DNA from: Chiridota heheva
Taxonomy: Eukaryota > Echinodermata > Holothuroidea > Apodida > Chiridotidae
Length of the DNA stretch: 64,000 bases
Reading direction: 5' to 3'
Assembly: GCA_020152595.1 (NCBI GenBank)
Contig: JAIGNY010000589.1
Location: 26,001-90,000, forward strand
The position numbers and the translations under genes are program-made. Under the pieces are notes generated by a model. It saw only the letters and a list, made by a program, of their open reading frames with translations. It searched no databases and was not told the DNA's origin. Positions 33,950-45,509 of this stretch are shown one piece after another. Every line of letters begins with the position of its first letter. Positions within the stretch are counted from its first letter, which is position 1.

Positions 33950-34790
33950 ACATCTATGATACATATATACAGCTGTGACTTGTCAACAGTGAAATCCATA
34001 TTTCATTTTGGAATTAAAATGAAGTAATTACTTTGATAAAATATTTAAATCATTTATTGCACTATACTACAAGCATTTAATCCAACACCCCTACCCCAAG
34101 ACAAAAGTAAAAATATTTCTTACATTTTTACAAACTTATTTCCATATTTGATACATCTACAGCTGTGACTTAGCACAATGTCATCAAGCAGTTCATATTT
34201 CATTTTGGGGTCAAAATAAAGTTTATTGCACTATACTACAAATTTTTAATCCAGCACCTCTACTCCAAGACAAAAATAAAAATATTTCTTACATTTTTAC
34301 TAAGTTATTTACATATTTGATACATCTACAGCTGTGACTTAGCACAATGTCATCAAGAAGTTCATATTTCGTGTTGGGGTCAAAATGAAGTATTTACTTT
34401 CATGAAACAATCACATCTTGTATTGCACTATACTACAAGCATTTAATCCAATGCCCCTTCCCCAAGGCAAAATCATAATATTTTCAAGTTTTTTTACAAA
34501 CTTATTTACATATTTGATACATATACAGCTGTGAATTAGCACAATATACACAGTGAAATCCATATTTCATTTTGCAGTCAAAATGAAGTAACTAATTTTA
34601 TAAAATATTCAAATCATTTATTGCACTATACTACAAATGTTTAATCAAACACCCCTACCCCAAGACAAAAGTAATACTATTTCTTACATTTTTACAAAGT
34701 TATTTACATAGTTGATTCATCTACGGTGACAAGCACTTAACCTAACACCCCTTCCCCTACCCCAAGGCAAAATAATATATAAAAAATTCA
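33950..34790 (+). repeat. about 185-bp tandem repeat, 4-5 copies
   Basis: ACAGCTGTGACTT begins units at about 33970, 34160, 34329 and 34526, followed by TTCATATTTCATTTTGGGGTC, TTGCACTATACTACAA, TTTAATCCAACACCCCTACC and TTACATTTTTACAAA. The last unit is shortened. Non-coding. Confidence 0.85.
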
Positions 34791-35540
34791 TTTTTAAAAA
34801 TATACTTAAGCCCATTATAACCACAGAAACATATCTTCAAAAGAACAGTGCTCACTATGATCTAAATAATGAAAATCCTTTTTTCTCCCTTCCAGTCACC
34901 AGATTTCCTCTATACTTACCACGAAAATGTAGAATAAGCATTTTTCTTTAATGGTATTTCATTACTTAACTCAGCAATTTCTACAATTGTGCTTAGGAAT
35001 AACCCTACCTCAAAATACCCTCAGATATGTTTTTCTTAAATGTGTGTAGAAATTACCATGAACATTTTACCTTCCATGTGCAAACACCACAGACACAAAG
35101 TGCCGAATTTCAATATTGGATTTCTACCCAATGGAAGAGATTTCCACCCAAACCTTTCTCTGTCTACTTTGGCCTTTCTCAGCATTACTAATCTTCTCAT
35201 TTACCAATATTTTTGCAGAATATGAACAAACTGGCTGCAGGATGTCTATTATTTCAGGTATTTTACATGTTCCTTTCAATAGGACCTCTCCTGGACTGCC
35301 TGTGGTATAAACAAAACTTTTTACTTATAATCTTACATGCATTTATGGAAACCAATAATTGGTGTTCATTTAGGGAGTAATACAAAAAAAGCACCACAAT
35401 TTATTAATGCCATTCACAGAAAAAGTTAGAAATAAAATAATTGCCGTGAATTTTTTTTCTTCAAATAACTTGTTTGGAAGATTACAGTTGGAATCATTTT
35501 TATCCCTTTGATAAAAGTGTTAATCACAATAAAAAAAAAC
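34791..35540. other. no gene seen
   Basis: AT-rich. Overlapping open frames at 35040-35310 have no recognised motif or good splice borders. Confidence 0.35.
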
Positions 35541-36105
35541 TAGTTCAGTGGTCAAGCAAGTTTATCTTGTGTGAAAGAGGAGTTCAACAAAAACAAAATG
35601 GTGAAAAATGACTTAAATATAATATTCCGTTAAGGAGGTCTGTTTCATCTGTGTAGAAATAACTGGTGTAGTTTATGTACTAAGGAATGTTGGCACTCTC
35701 ATCCTCACAATTTGTTTATGAATTTTAAAGAAAAGAAAATACAACTTTTTTGCTACTTGAATTGTTTTCCCTTAAACTTTCTTCAGGTGGTAAATAACAA
35801 TTACCCTTTACTAGATTATAGATTCTGTTGTATTACCTCTTCCTGATATATCTAATGATTTGTAAGCCCCAAAATCGCAGGACAAAATATGATAATAGAA
35901 TACATGAAGATTTTGAGGGATCTGAGGCTGTGACATCACAACACAAGTCTGATTTCAGTTGTTTCTAGACAAATAATACCAAAATTTCAACTTAAATATC
36001 TCCTTGATTGACCTAGGAATTTAGAATGGTTTCTTCACCAGTTTGATTCTTCTGAAGCCCTCTTTTATATAGGACAAACTTGCTTGACCCCTGAAATAAT
36101 CCTTC
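35541..36105. mobile_element. MITE family M1, fullest copy
   Basis: Left end TAGTTCAGTGGTCAAGCAAG followed by TTTATCTTGTGTGAAAGAGG; right end the inverted equivalent CCTCTTTTATATAGGACAAA then CTTGCTTGACCCCTGAAATA. The inverted arms extend inward about 100 bp or more with mismatches (for example TATTCCGTTAAGGAG, and TTAAATATCTCCTTG on the right). 565 bp, no coding. This copy gives the best view of the family. Confidence 0.75.
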
Positions 36106-36774
36106 AAATAATGAACATACTACTGTACCTCCTCTTCTCAAGATACACCTCATGCCATGATATGAATACTACAATCATTACTTATTTAAAATTAACAAGC
36201 AGTACCGCTGAGAAGGTGGATCAAAGGTGGGAAATAAAGAGAGCATTGCCGCTGAGGTCCGAGGGGGACCATAAAAATCAAGTAAAAGAATGTGTGTGTT
36301 AACATCTAAAATTGGTGAAAACCTGTACTTGACAATGGCAAAAACGGTTTAAATTGGTACAGAAATAATTGTTACCCCCTCCCTGCCCACCAGTGATCAT
36401 TTTGGCGGCCCTGCTAACAAGTTTTCAATTCAGATGAACAAAACATCTATTCTGCAGTAAACAAAATAAGGAGACCCCATCTAATCTCAAAAACCTCTTA
36501 TTGTAACACAATATGGTATACTTATTTCACTCATAATAACAGTCTGCAGCAAAAGAATAGAAATAATAATCTATGAGATTTACTTTTTTGGGTGATATTA
36601 ACCACATGGGATGACTGTTTCTTTCAGACCTATACAAAAAAGTTATTCTGATCAATTTTGGAGAAATAGATTTAAAAATATATCATCATTGTCCACTTAG
36701 AATAACATTCATATGGTGCATTACATCCTCCAAGTGAGAACCTTCAATCTTTTGATGCATCTTATCATAATATA

Positions 36775-37360
36775 ATACATCTTAAATGGTGTGGTACATG
36801 TATCATATCATTTTACATCTTATATGGTGATAAACACATATCATACCATTATACATTTTATATGGTGATGCACATGTATCATATCATTATACATCTTATA
36901 TGGTGATGCACATGTATCATATGATTATACATCTTGTATGATGATGCGCATGTATATCATTATACATCTTATATGGTGATGCACATGAATCATATCATTA
37001 TACATTTTATATGATGATGCACATGTATCATTATACATCTTATATGATGATGCACATGTATCATTATACATCTTATATGATGATGCACATGTATCATATC
37101 ATTATACATTTCATATAATGATGCACATGTATCATATCATTATACATCTTATATGATGATGCACATGTATCATATCATTATACATCTTACATGATGATGC
37201 ACATGTATCATATCATTATACATTTTATATGATGCACATGAATCATATCATTATACATCTTATATGATGATGCACACGTATCACTATACATTTTATATGA
37301 TGATGCACATGTATCATATCATTATACATCTTATATGATAATGCACATGTATCATAATCA
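36775..37360 (+). repeat. 38-bp tandem repeat, about 15 copies
   Basis: Units read CATGTATCATATCATTATAC then ATCTTATATGATGATGCA. Several units lack the ATATC block. Each contains the near-palindrome ATGATGCACATGTATCAT. Non-coding. Confidence 0.9.
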
Positions 37361-37369
37361 TGATCTTAT

Positions 37370-37970
37370 GATTGATGTATCTCAGTGATGCATGTTATGA
37401 TGCATCTTATCATGATCTCAATGATACGCTTAATGATTCAACTCTGTGATGCATGTTATGATGCATCTTATCATGATCTCAATGATGTGCTTAATGATTA
37501 AACTCAGTAATGCATGTTATGATGCATCTTATCATGATCTCAATGATGCGCTTAATGATTCAACTCTGTGATGCATGTTATGATGCATCTTATCATGATC
37601 TCAATGATGTGCTTAATGATTCAACTCTGTGATGCATGTTATGATGCATCTTATCATGATCTCAATGATGTGCTTAATGATTCAACTCTGTGATGCATGT
37701 TATGATGCATCTTATCATGATCTCGTCATGATCTCAATGATGTGCTTAATGATTTAACTCAGTGATGCATGTTATGATACATCTTATCATGATCTCAATA
37801 ATGTGCTTAATGATTCAACTCAGTGATGCATATTATGATGCATCTTATCATGATCTCAATGATGCGCTTAATGATTCAACTCTGTGATGCATGTTATGAT
37901 GCATCTTATCATGATCTCAATGATGCGCTTAATGATTCAACTCAGTGATGCATGTTATGATGCATTTCTT
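37370..37970 (+). repeat. 61-bp tandem repeat, 10 copies
   Basis: Units contain TGATGCATGTTATGATGCAT, CTTATCATGATCTCAATGAT and GTGCTTAATGATTCAACTCT. One unit has a duplicated CATGATCTCGT near 37720. It directly follows the 38-bp array and shares the TGATGCA/ATCTTAT vocabulary, suggesting a common origin. Confidence 0.9.
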
Positions 37971-38514
37971 GACTTTCAAGTGTTCTCTAGTGTGTACATG
38001 CATACCAATTATTTAAGTAAAGAACTACAAACCCTTTAAGTGGATAAATGTCAGCGTTGTGCGGGACCCCGGTAGTCACGTTAGTCCGAGTATCCCGATA
38101 TTGCGTAATACCGACAAAATAAGAATTCATAACTACATCCGGGAATTACGGGAGTGACAAAAACTGTTCGAAAAAACATCTTTCCCAGTTTTTAAAAGAA
38201 ATATGAAGTAAGATATATGTCAAACCAAAAAAATCATGTTTTTGTGTCTTCTTTTCTTAGTTTTTCATGTAAAAACAACCTACAGTATTCAACGTATCAA
38301 ACACCCCTGCTTTTTTAAAGTTTTGTTACATCCTTTGCTTATCTTGCATCTGTCACTCACAGTGTTTTTGTGGTGGTTATTGTAGGGTTAGTATAGCACC
38401 AATTCACACAATGCAGTTGAAATAGCACACTATATATGCTGCCCTGAAGCATGGGCTCTTGTCAGGATCAGGAACTTCAGGCCTAAAAAGTGATGTGATT
38501 CTATTTTTGTAAGT

Positions 38515-38675
38515 GCTTATCACATTGACGCGTATCACGTTGACGCGTATCACGTTGGCGCTTATCACGTTGGCGCGTATCACGTTGGCGCTTATCACGT
38601 TGGCGCTTATCACGTTGGCGCTTATCACGTTGGCACTTATCACGTTGGCACTTATCACGTTGGCGCTTATCACAT
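38515..38675 (+). repeat. 15-bp minisatellite, about 10 copies
   Basis: Units CGTTGGCGCTTATCA with A/G variation (TTGACGCGTATCA at the left edge). An open frame of 68-89 codons on each strand is a by-product of the 15-bp period. Confidence 0.9.
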
Positions 38676-39333
38676 TGAATACGGTACTCTTACAAATTTC
38701 AAGTAATTTTCGGCATTAAATAACTTGCTGTGGGTCTGGTCACAAGTTCCTGTCACGGTCAGACGTCTGAGGAGCAGCACAACCTGTCATCAGCACCTCT
38801 CATGTTTCAACACTGAGATAAACCATCTGCTCCACTCACATCCTCCTCTTGCGTCCTATTGTGGGTATGACGATGTCTAAAGGAAGTCCATAAGTTGAAG
38901 CTGAAAATAAACGAAAAGTTGCATAGAAAGTTACATTTATTGTTACTCATAAATTCAGCTCACCTCTATTCGCATACAGACAAGTATATCTGGTGTTCAG
39001 CAACCTTTCATAAGGAATTACGCAGACTTTCCACTAGTGTCTTAAATTGCGCAAAAAACAACAACATTTCATACAAAAGTTGGTGGTGCAGTTCCACAAA
39101 ATACCAGAATATTTCACAAGCAAAGCAGATCTAGAACCTCCAACTCGTAATCTTCTAGAATACTGTAATTTGATTACAATACTTCTACATATATCTTCAA
39201 TGGCATCATTGAGGGCTACCCCCATTTTAAGAAAAGACTACAAATAAACCAAGAATTGTGTAAAAGGAGCTGTTTTCAAGACCTTTGTCAAGATTTCATA
39301 AATCAACAAATTATATCTGTGCTCTTATGTCGA

Positions 39334-41630
39334 GAATACTGCCTTCAGTATTGATTATCATAGTCAACCATTGTTTTGAATACTGCCTTCAGTATTGATC
39401 ATCATAGTCAACCATTGTTTTGAATACTGCCTTCAGTATTGATTATCATAGTCAACCATTGTTTTGAATACTGCCTTTAATATTGATTATCATAGTCATC
39501 CATTGTTTTGAATACTGCCTTCAGTATTGATCATCATAGTCAACCATTGTTTTGAATACTGCCTTCAGTATTGATCATCATAGTCAACCATTGTTTTGAA
39601 TACTGCCTTCAGTATTGATTATCATAGTCAACCATTGTTTTGAATACTGCCTTTAGTATTGATTATCATAGTCAACCATTGTTTTGAATACTGCCTTCAG
39701 TATTGATTATCATAGTCAACCATTGTTTTGAATACTGCCTTTAGTATTGATCATCATAGTCAATCATTGTTTTGAATACTGCCTTCAGTATTGATTATCA
39801 TAGTCAACCATTGTTTTGAATACTGCCTTCAGTATTGATTATCATAGTCAACCATTGTTTTGAATACTGCCTTCAGTATTGATCATCATAGTCAACCATT
39901 GTTTTGAATACTGCCTTCAGTATTGATCATCATAGTCAACCATTGTTTTGAATACTGCCTTCAGTATTGATTATCATAGTCAACCATTGTTTTGAATACT
40001 GCCTTTAGTATTGATTATCATAGTCAACCATTGTTTTGAATACTGCCTTTAGTATTGATCATCATAGTCAACCATTGTTTTGAATACTGCCTTTAGTATT
40101 GATTATCATAGTCAACCATTGTTTTGAATACTGCCTTCAGTATTGATCATCATAGTCAACCATTGTTTTGAATACTGCCTTCAGTATTGATTATCATAGT
40201 CAACCATTGTTTTGAATACTGCCTTTAGTATTGATCATCATAGTCAACCATTGTTTTGAATACTGCCTTCAGTATTGATTATCATAGTCAACCATTGTTT
40301 TGAATACTGCCTTTAGTATTGATTATCATAGTCAACCATTGTTTTGAATACTGCCTTTAGTATTGATCATCATAGTCAACCATTGTTTTGAATACTGCCT
40401 TCAGTATTGATTATCATAGTCAACCATTGTTTTGAATGCTGCCTTTAGTATTGATTATCATAGTCAACCATTGTTTTGAATACTGCCTTCAGTATTGATT
40501 ATCATAGTCAACCATTGTTTTGAATACTGCCTTTAGTATTGATCATCATAGTCAACCATTGTTTTGAATACTGCCTTCAGTATTGATTATCATAGTCAAT
40601 CATTGTTTCGAATACTGCCTTTAGTATTGATCATCATAGTCAACCATTGTTTTGAATACTGCCTTCAGTATTGATTATCATAGTCAATCATTGTTTCGAA
40701 TACTGCCTTTAGTATTGATCATCATAGTCAACCATTGTTTTGAATACTACCTTCAGTATTGATTATCATAGTCAACCATTGTTTTGAATACTGCCTTTAG
40801 TATTGATCATCATAGTCAATCATTGTTTTGAATACTGCCTTCAGTATTGATTATCATAGTCAACCATTGTTTTGAATACTGCCTTTAGTATTGATTATCA
40901 TAGTCAATCATTGTTTCGAATACTGCCTTTAGTATTGATCATCATAGTCAACCATTGTTTTGAATACTACCTTCAGTATTGATTATCATAGTCAACCATT
41001 GTTTTGAATACTGCCTTTAGTATTGATCATCATAGTCAACCATTGTTTTGAATACTGCCTTTAGTATTGATTATCATAGTCAACCATTGTTTTGAATACT
41101 GCCTTCAGTATTGATTATCATAGTCAACCATTGTTTTGAATACTGCCTTTAGTATTGATCATCATAGTCAACCATTGTTTTGAATACTGCCTTTAGTATT
41201 GATTATCATAGTCAACCATTGTTTTGAATACTGCCTTCAGTATTGATCATCATAGTCAACCATTGTTTTGAATACTGCCTTTAGTATTGATCATCATAGT
41301 CAACCATTGTTTTGAATACTGCCTTTAGTATTGATCATCATAGTCAATCATTGTTTTGAATACTGCCTTTAGTATTGATCATCATAGTCAACCATTGTTT
41401 CGAATACTGCCTTTAGTATTGATCATCATAGTCAACCATTGTTTTGAATACTGCCTTCAGTATTGATTATCATAGTCAACCATTGTTTTGAATACTGCCT
41501 TCAGCATTGATTATTATAGTCAGCTATTGTTTTGAATGCTGCCCTCAGTATTGATTATCATAATGAACCATTGTTTTGAATACTGCCTTCAGTATTGATT
41601 ATCATAGTCAACCATTGTTTTGAATGCTAC
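39334..41630 (+). repeat. 44-bp satellite array, about 52 copies
   Basis: Unit: AATACTGCCTTCAGTATTGA then TTATCATAGTCAACCATTGT then TTTG. Nearly all variation is at a few sites: CTTCAG/CTTTAG, GATTATC/GATCATC, CAACC/CAATC and TTTTG/TTTCG. Each unit contains a 7-bp inverted repeat AATACTG-CCTT-CAGTATT. The last few units at 41500-41600 are more diverged, as at an array edge. It does not resemble CRISPR: no unique spacers and no cas genes. Confidence 0.97.
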
Positions 41631-41926
41631 TTGAAGGTTAAAATTATCAGACATCTGTTTTGCCTTAAACTGTCTGCCAAAATAATATCATTTAAAGTGG
41701 ATCTTACTGCTGTTATAAAGTTTATCAATGGGCTCCTTTTCTATTAAATGTCATATCTTATGGACTTAAAACTTTGAGATAAATCATCCAATTAAGATTG
41801 TTACAGGGGGCTCTTCTCGGAAGTGGATCATTATATCTTGGAATATATTACAGGATTATACCTAAAGCATCAAATGTCGCCCAAAGAGGTAAAGAAGATT
41901 AAACAGGTAGCTGAATGTTCTTAAAT

Positions 41927-42222
41927 CAGGCTATTCAATTAGGGTACATGCTGAAAAGTGTCTCTTTAAGCCTACTCGCACCCCACACCTGAGTTAATCC
42001 TGAAAACTCAGGTATGACAATAACCAACCCGACTTCCTGTTCAGTGTACTGTTTCCACTCAAAGCAATGATTGTGTATCTGCCATTCCCATGCACACCAC
42101 AGCCAAGTAGCCCAAGGTTATTTGTGTGTATAAGATTAAGATAAGAGCTTTCGAGATTAACCCAGGTGTTGGGTGCGGGTAGGCTTAAAGAGAAAGTTTT
42201 TGGCATACAAATTTTGAATAAT
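41927..42222. mobile_element. foldback element (MITE-like)
   Basis: TCTCTTTAAGCCTACTCGCA followed by CCCCACACCTGAGTTAATC (about 41962-42000) is inverted at about 42152-42192 (GATTAACCCAGGTGTTGGGT then GCGGGTAGGCTTAAAGAGA), with only a few mismatches over about 39 bp. Weaker inverted similarity continues outward to TATTCAATT at the left and TTGAATA at the right. A 70-codon minus frame spanning it is incidental. Confidence 0.75.
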
Positions 42223-42810
42223 TTTACTTAACCCTAACTCTACTACGTGACGATACTATCACCGTTTTCAATCACCTTTTTCTAAAAATGAAATCTGGAC
42301 ATTACCAAAGTCCTATGGAGTAATCTTGGTATCATTTTAATGTACTCAGATATTTCTTTCACAAAATGTAACTTTTTTTTAGTGTTACGTGTTGTAGTGT
42401 TATGTTACAGAATTTTGAGAAAAAGTAGCTTGAAAATGGGTAAAACTCAAAAATTGACAAAAAATGTTTTACAAAAAATGTTTTTTTTGTCTTTTAAATC
42501 TAACAATAACTTCAAGATCACATTTTTGCTTCCTAATAAAGGATATTAATCATTTCTGGTCTTATTTTTATTATCCCTACCTAAAATCTTTTGTTCTAAA
42601 GAAATTTCTTCAAAATTTCATAAATTTCTTCCATTTTTGACCTCATTTTTTCAAAAACATGTGTACTAAATCCCGTACAGCTCACATGCTTCAGTGAACC
42701 GCCATTAGGAAGTGCTTGCAATTTCCTTTCATTTGATATATGAATAAAGGCATACCCCACTCTTCGGGTCCTCTTCTATAATAATTAAATTTCACTACTG
42801 CATTTTCAAT

Positions 42811-42880
42811 AACTACGTAGTGTAGTGGATATGAATGCGACCACATTGCGAGTGTACCAGGTTCGAGTCTCATCGAGACT
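42811..42880 (+). other. tRNA-like sequence, SINE head or pseudogene
   Basis: TAGTGTAGTGG (A-box-like, 42819-42829) and GGTTCGAGTCT (B-box-like, 42860-42870) sit about 30 bp apart, and a pyrimidine-rich stretch follows. Stems are not convincing for a working tRNA. No conserved SINE body recognised. Confidence 0.45.
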
Positions 42881-43578
42881 ATACTGTGCTGTACTTTTTT
42901 ATCATTTGACTAAAATCATTTTTGGTGTTTTTTCATCTTTCCTTTCTAAAAATTATAGATTAGCATCATTGTAAAGGAAATTTTATAAAGAATCTAAATA
43001 TGTAACACAAATCTGTGTTTTCAATATTGACAAAAGATATACTTGTGCAAAGATTGACCCATTTGTCAACCACTGTTAGCCAAAAATTGCTTAATTTGCA
43101 TACTTTTGTCCAATTTTTCCTAATTTGACTTTCATTACTCCAAAGATAAATATCTTAGCTTCCATTCGCACCAAACTTGTAATGAAAGAAAATGAAATAA
43201 AAGTTGTCAAAAATGCATATGAAAAAACACTATGAAAATTGGGCTTGCATTTTTTAAAGCCCTGGTAGGGTAAGGGTTAATGTTCCTTCAATAAAATCCC
43301 TCAAAATTGTTTCATATTCGGCGTGAAAATTTTCCTTAATTTTGGGAAAATTTTCTTCATGTTCGGGCACTCTCTTTAACATTTGAGTTGAAATTTCAAA
43401 TAATTTTACTAAAAGTTCTTTCAATTTTACCTTCATTTTCGGGAAGATTTCATTCATGACTTGTCCTTAAAAATTTGTTACAGCAAATCAGAACCACAAA
43501 CCACAGCAAATAATGAGACCACTAATCTTAACTAAAATAACCACTCAACGACCAATAAGGACTTCATCCAATGCTAAT

Positions 43579-44267
43579 AGGGAGCTTTAGATTTCACGAC
43601 GCGGAGAAGTGCGACGGGGAAGTTAACCGACTGTGTACGTCGTTGTATTGACTTACCTGTCCTGTTGGTTTTGCATTTTAGATTTTTACAACGGGGTATA
43701 TGACAGTCATGTGACCAGTCATGTGATTACACTCGGCGACATATCTAAATAGGCTTGCGATGTTCGATCGTAGCAGACAACGCTCTAATTATAAGTACAA
43801 CTTTTGGAAGAATGGTGAAACTTTATCGAGTTTGTGAAGCAAAAGAAAAAGTCACGATTGGATCAACTTCTTCGCAAGTGGCCCAAAGTTCATACCCTAT
43901 ATGATAAACATATGTAAAATTTCCAGATATGTACCAGTAGCGCCGATGAAAATGCAAATACTGCCTAAATTTTTACTGTAAACTTTAAATTTCACAAATT
44001 GAAAAATAAGACAGACAAACTTTGAGTCAAATTTGATGAGCATAAAAATAATAGCAATTGCTCAGTTATGTTAAAAACGCAGATTGGTATGACAACATGA
44101 CGTCACGCTATCCCAAGTTGCCGTTTTCAGCACAACGTGAAAATACCCTGACACCTGGTGTGGAGCTTTAGGAATAACGAGAAGGTGAAGTAGTAGCATG
44201 TACAGAACGTCAAACGTGACATCATTTCGTTGCAGAGAGGTCCGGGTTGTGAAATCTAAAGCTCCCT
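43579..44267. mobile_element. 0.69-kb TIR element (non-autonomous DNA transposon)
   Basis: Perfect 19-bp terminal inverted repeats, AGGGAGCTTTAGATTTCAC and its reverse complement, extending with mismatches to about 31 bp. The flanks share AAT (CTAAT before, AATAT after). If the TIR starts at GGGAGC instead, a TA duplication is possible, so the superfamily is open (PIF/Harbinger-like or TA-targeting). No transposase; the interior has only short frames. Confidence 0.8.
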
Positions 44268-44499
44268 AATATGATACACAACACCAACTTCCACAATAAG
44301 TCAGGACCAACAGGAGAACAAATGCAATGGAACCTTTGATAAAGGAAATTTGATCCTAATTACTTGTGGCTTTCATAATGAAGAAAATAAAGAGGAAAAG
44401 ACTGACCCAATCTGCTTATTTATCAGGTCGGGTCTGACTGTTTGAAAATTTAAGGAGCAGAACAACTTTTGTTAATTTTCAGGCAGTTTCTTAACATTA

Positions 44500-44690
44500 A
44501 GGTGAACGGTTTGTCAATTTGAGGGAAATTTAATTTTTTTTCTTTCAATTTTCATGAAATTTCTTTCATTTTTAGGCAATTTTCTTCGATTTTGAAGAAA
44601 TTGTTGTCAATTTTCTCCAATTTCATGAAATTTCTTGACAAATTTGAAGAAAATTTCGATTAAATTAACCAAATTTTTCCTAAATGTTTT
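44500..44690 (+). repeat. degenerate AATTTTCTTCAATTT repeats
   Basis: Low-complexity units such as GAAATTTCTT and CAATTTTC recur irregularly. Similar sequence occurs at 43270-43450. Confidence 0.45.
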
Positions 44691-44774
44691 TTATCAATGT
44701 TTTAATTTTATATTAATGATTTCCCAGGAGGTGGGGGAGTGGTGGCTAAAGCCCTCCCCCCATATCCCATAAGA

Positions 44775-44985
44775 CTTTGCATCCCACAGGACATCCCACC
44801 ATATGTCCCACCCATCTGATGTCCCACATGGTATCCAACCATATGGCCCACATAGTATCTCACCCCATGCCCTATATGACATCCCATCTGATGTCCCACA
44901 TGGCTCCCACCATGTCCCACATAGTATCTCACCCCATGTCTCATATGACATCCCATCCAATGTCCCAAATGACATTACACCATAG
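44775..44985 (+). repeat. CCCAYATG-type tandem repeat
   Basis: Imperfect units of about 10-11 bp (GTCCCACATG, ATCCCATCTG) within a longer period of about 71 bp: CCACATAGTATCTCACCCCA occurs near 44847 and 44918. Short frames on both strands are artefacts. Confidence 0.75.
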
Positions 44986-45233
44986 TTCCCATATTTAGCT
45001 CCCACGCTATGGCTGCACCTAGTGAGTATCCCCCATCCACAAAAATGCTCTTCCTGCAAGGTAATTCTACTGTACAGTGAAATTCCAATCCACACAAAAA
45101 ATATTTTGCCACCCCTGCCCCCTAATACTAATAAACATTTTTGGGTGAGCAAAATTTGTCTGGTTTGATACAATCTTTGTTCCTGTACTTCACATAATAT
45201 CTTCATATACATACCTATCATGGAGCTTCAAGC

Positions 45234-45385
45234 AAATTAATACAAATATGATCACACATGCAGTAGGAAAACAGCAGCAATGGATATCCAGACTAGGGCA
45301 ACAGACATCCTTTGGACAGCACCATTAGACATCCCTTGAACAGCACTTTCCTTCTCATATTGGTTGGTCACTAATTCTTTCGACC
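45234..45385 (-). CDS. terminal exon with hydrophobic C-terminus (GPI signal or transmembrane)
   Basis: A candidate last exon on the minus strand after a strong acceptor (CTATTTTTTTGTAG). With two leading nucleotides it reads SKELVTNQYEKESAVQ, then GMSNGAVQRM, then SVALVWISIAAVFLLHV and a TGA stop. A short hydrophilic stem, a small-residue region (SNGA) and a terminal hydrophobic stretch with no cytoplasmic tail are the usual layout of a GPI-attachment signal; a simple transmembrane end is the alternative. Its entry phase accepts one nucleotide from the previous exon, exactly what the exon at 61158-61526 leaves, and joining gives a glycine codon. So the two may be consecutive exons of one minus-strand gene with a 15.8-kb intron containing the DIRS element. 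Intervening exons cannot be excluded. Confidence 0.55.
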
Positions 45386-45509
45386 CTACAAAAAAATAGA
45401 GGAAAATGGGAATTTCAACATTTGTGGGTGTACTTGTTGATTACTTTAACATAAGTTCACCTATTTAGCTAGGCAGTAATCTCTCACTCCAACATCATTC
45501 AATCCTTTG

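Noticed and set aside
39334..41630. CRISPR-like appearance
   Set aside because: Repeats are continuous without spacers, the host is eukaryotic and there are no cas genes.
43254..43457. 67-codon minus frame rich in Lys and Glu
   Set aside because: Low-complexity GAAAATTTTCC-type sequence, no splice or homology support.
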